From: Spirochaetaceae bacterium
Lineage (GTDB): Bacteria; Spirochaetota; Spirochaetia; Treponematales; Breznakiellaceae
DNA: 6,630 bases
Assembly: GCA_031288215.1 (NCBI GenBank)
Contig: JAITRV010000004.1
Location: forward strand, 1 to 6,630
Direction of reading: 5' to 3'
The number at the start of each line of letters is the position of its first letter. Position 1 is the first letter of the stretch. The notes below the pieces were generated by a model. The model did not search any database, was not told where the DNA came from, and saw nothing but the letters and a program-made list of their open reading frames with translations. Shown here in pieces: positions 6,272-6,630 of this stretch. Both the position numbers and the translations under genes were made by a program.

Positions 6272-6601
6272 TTATTTTGTGGCTTCGATAAGAATATCAG
6301 GATTGTTGACCGCATATTTCAAAACATCGGCCATAATGCCGGTATAGCCGTTGCCCATTGTTTTATAGCTTTCCAGAACATCCGGGGCGATACGGATTGT
6401 TACGGACTGTTTCTTTTTGCGGCGATTGCGCTCCGCCGCCAGGTGAGCGAATTCTTTTAAGGCTTCCGCCGATGAGGGCGGACAATCGGGATCGTAGACC
6501 GGCGGCGCTTTCCGCGCTTCCCTGACCGCTTTTTTTACCCGCTTGATGACTTCTTGAGGTGGCTTTTGTCCAACCCTTACCGTCGATGTGATAGTACCCA
6601 T
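6272..6601 (-). CDS. BrnA-like antitoxin of a type II toxin-antitoxin module
   Basis: A 109-residue basic, soluble protein. The C-terminal third, QSVTIRIAPDVLESYKTMGN followed by GYTGIMADVLKYAV, fits the BrnA antitoxin pattern (VTIRLD-DVLEWFKA-GKGYQTRINAVLR), a ribbon-helix-helix DNA-binding and dimerization region. BrnA binds and neutralizes the RNase toxin BrnT and represses the shared operon. The N-terminal part is rich in Lys, Arg and Glu with a conserved-looking FAHLAAERNRRKKK stretch. The start is set at ATG 6601 because AGAGGAG (6616-6610) lies 8 nt before it. An in-frame ATG at 6619 would add six residues and has an ATGA overlap with a stop in another frame, as expected if a toxin gene ends there. 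In brn operons the toxin gene comes first, so it would lie beyond 6630. It is convergent to the tRNA and plainly separate from the che operon. The general RHH antitoxin call is firmer than the BrnA name. Confidence 0.75.
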   Translation of the reverse strand: MGTITSTVRVGQKPPQEVIKRVKKAVREARKAPPVYDPDCPPSSAEALKEFAHLAAERNRRKKKQSVTIRIAPDVLESYKTMGNGYTGIMADVLKYAVNNPDILIEATK

Positions 6602-6609
6602 TGTAACTT

Positions 6610-6616
6610 CTCCTCT
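6610..6616 (-). promoter_or_regulatory. Ribosome binding site AGAGGAG of the antitoxin gene
   Basis: On the minus strand AGAGGAG is followed by 8 nt and then ATG at 6601. It decides the start in favour of 6601 over the upstream in-frame ATG at 6619, which overlaps this region. Confidence 0.6.
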
Positions 6617-6630
6617 CATGCTTTTCGGCT

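Overview
The window looks like a chromosomal segment of a Treponema-like spirochaete. The main evidence is a same-strand gene set cheA, cheW and cheX. The CheW protein carries a fused C-terminal CheR-like domain and the CheA protein has an enlarged dimerization domain; both are marks of the spirochaete 'F2' chemotaxis class. The DNA is fairly GC-rich by eye, especially in the first gene, so a free-living or termite-gut type treponeme seems more likely than the AT-rich oral species. That genus-level guess is inference.

Layout: (1) Bases 1-1664, plus strand: the 3' part of an RNase II/RNB-family exoribonuclease gene, open to the left edge. (2) Bases 1661-1779: a strong sigma70-type promoter whose -35 box overlaps the RNB stop codon, then a leader of about 85 nt with small hairpins. 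(3) Bases 1780-6021: cheA (histidine kinase), cheW-cheR-like (coupling protein fused to a degenerate methyltransferase-like domain) and cheX (CheY-P phosphatase). The genes are separated by 12 and 33 nt and are probably one transcript, followed by a small hairpin and T-run. (4) Bases 6146-6219: tRNA-Val with anticodon GAC. (5) Bases 6272-6601, minus strand: a BrnA-like antitoxin gene whose presumed toxin partner would lie just past the right edge.

The genes would work together as follows. CheA and the CheW part of the fusion form the base of the chemoreceptor array. CheA passes phosphate from His52 to CheY, and CheX removes phosphate from CheY-P. The fused CheR-like domain keeps the methyltransferase-fold signatures only partly, so a structural role in the array is at least as likely as catalysis. 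The cheY gene that completes this operon in T. pallidum and T. denticola does not follow cheX here; a terminator-like hairpin, a tRNA and a toxin-antitoxin-type gene follow instead. The most noteworthy points are this missing cheY, the fusion protein, the enlarged CheA P3 domain, and the tRNA/BrnA junction. I see no wholly undescribed system; the unusual chemotaxis architecture is known from related treponemes.
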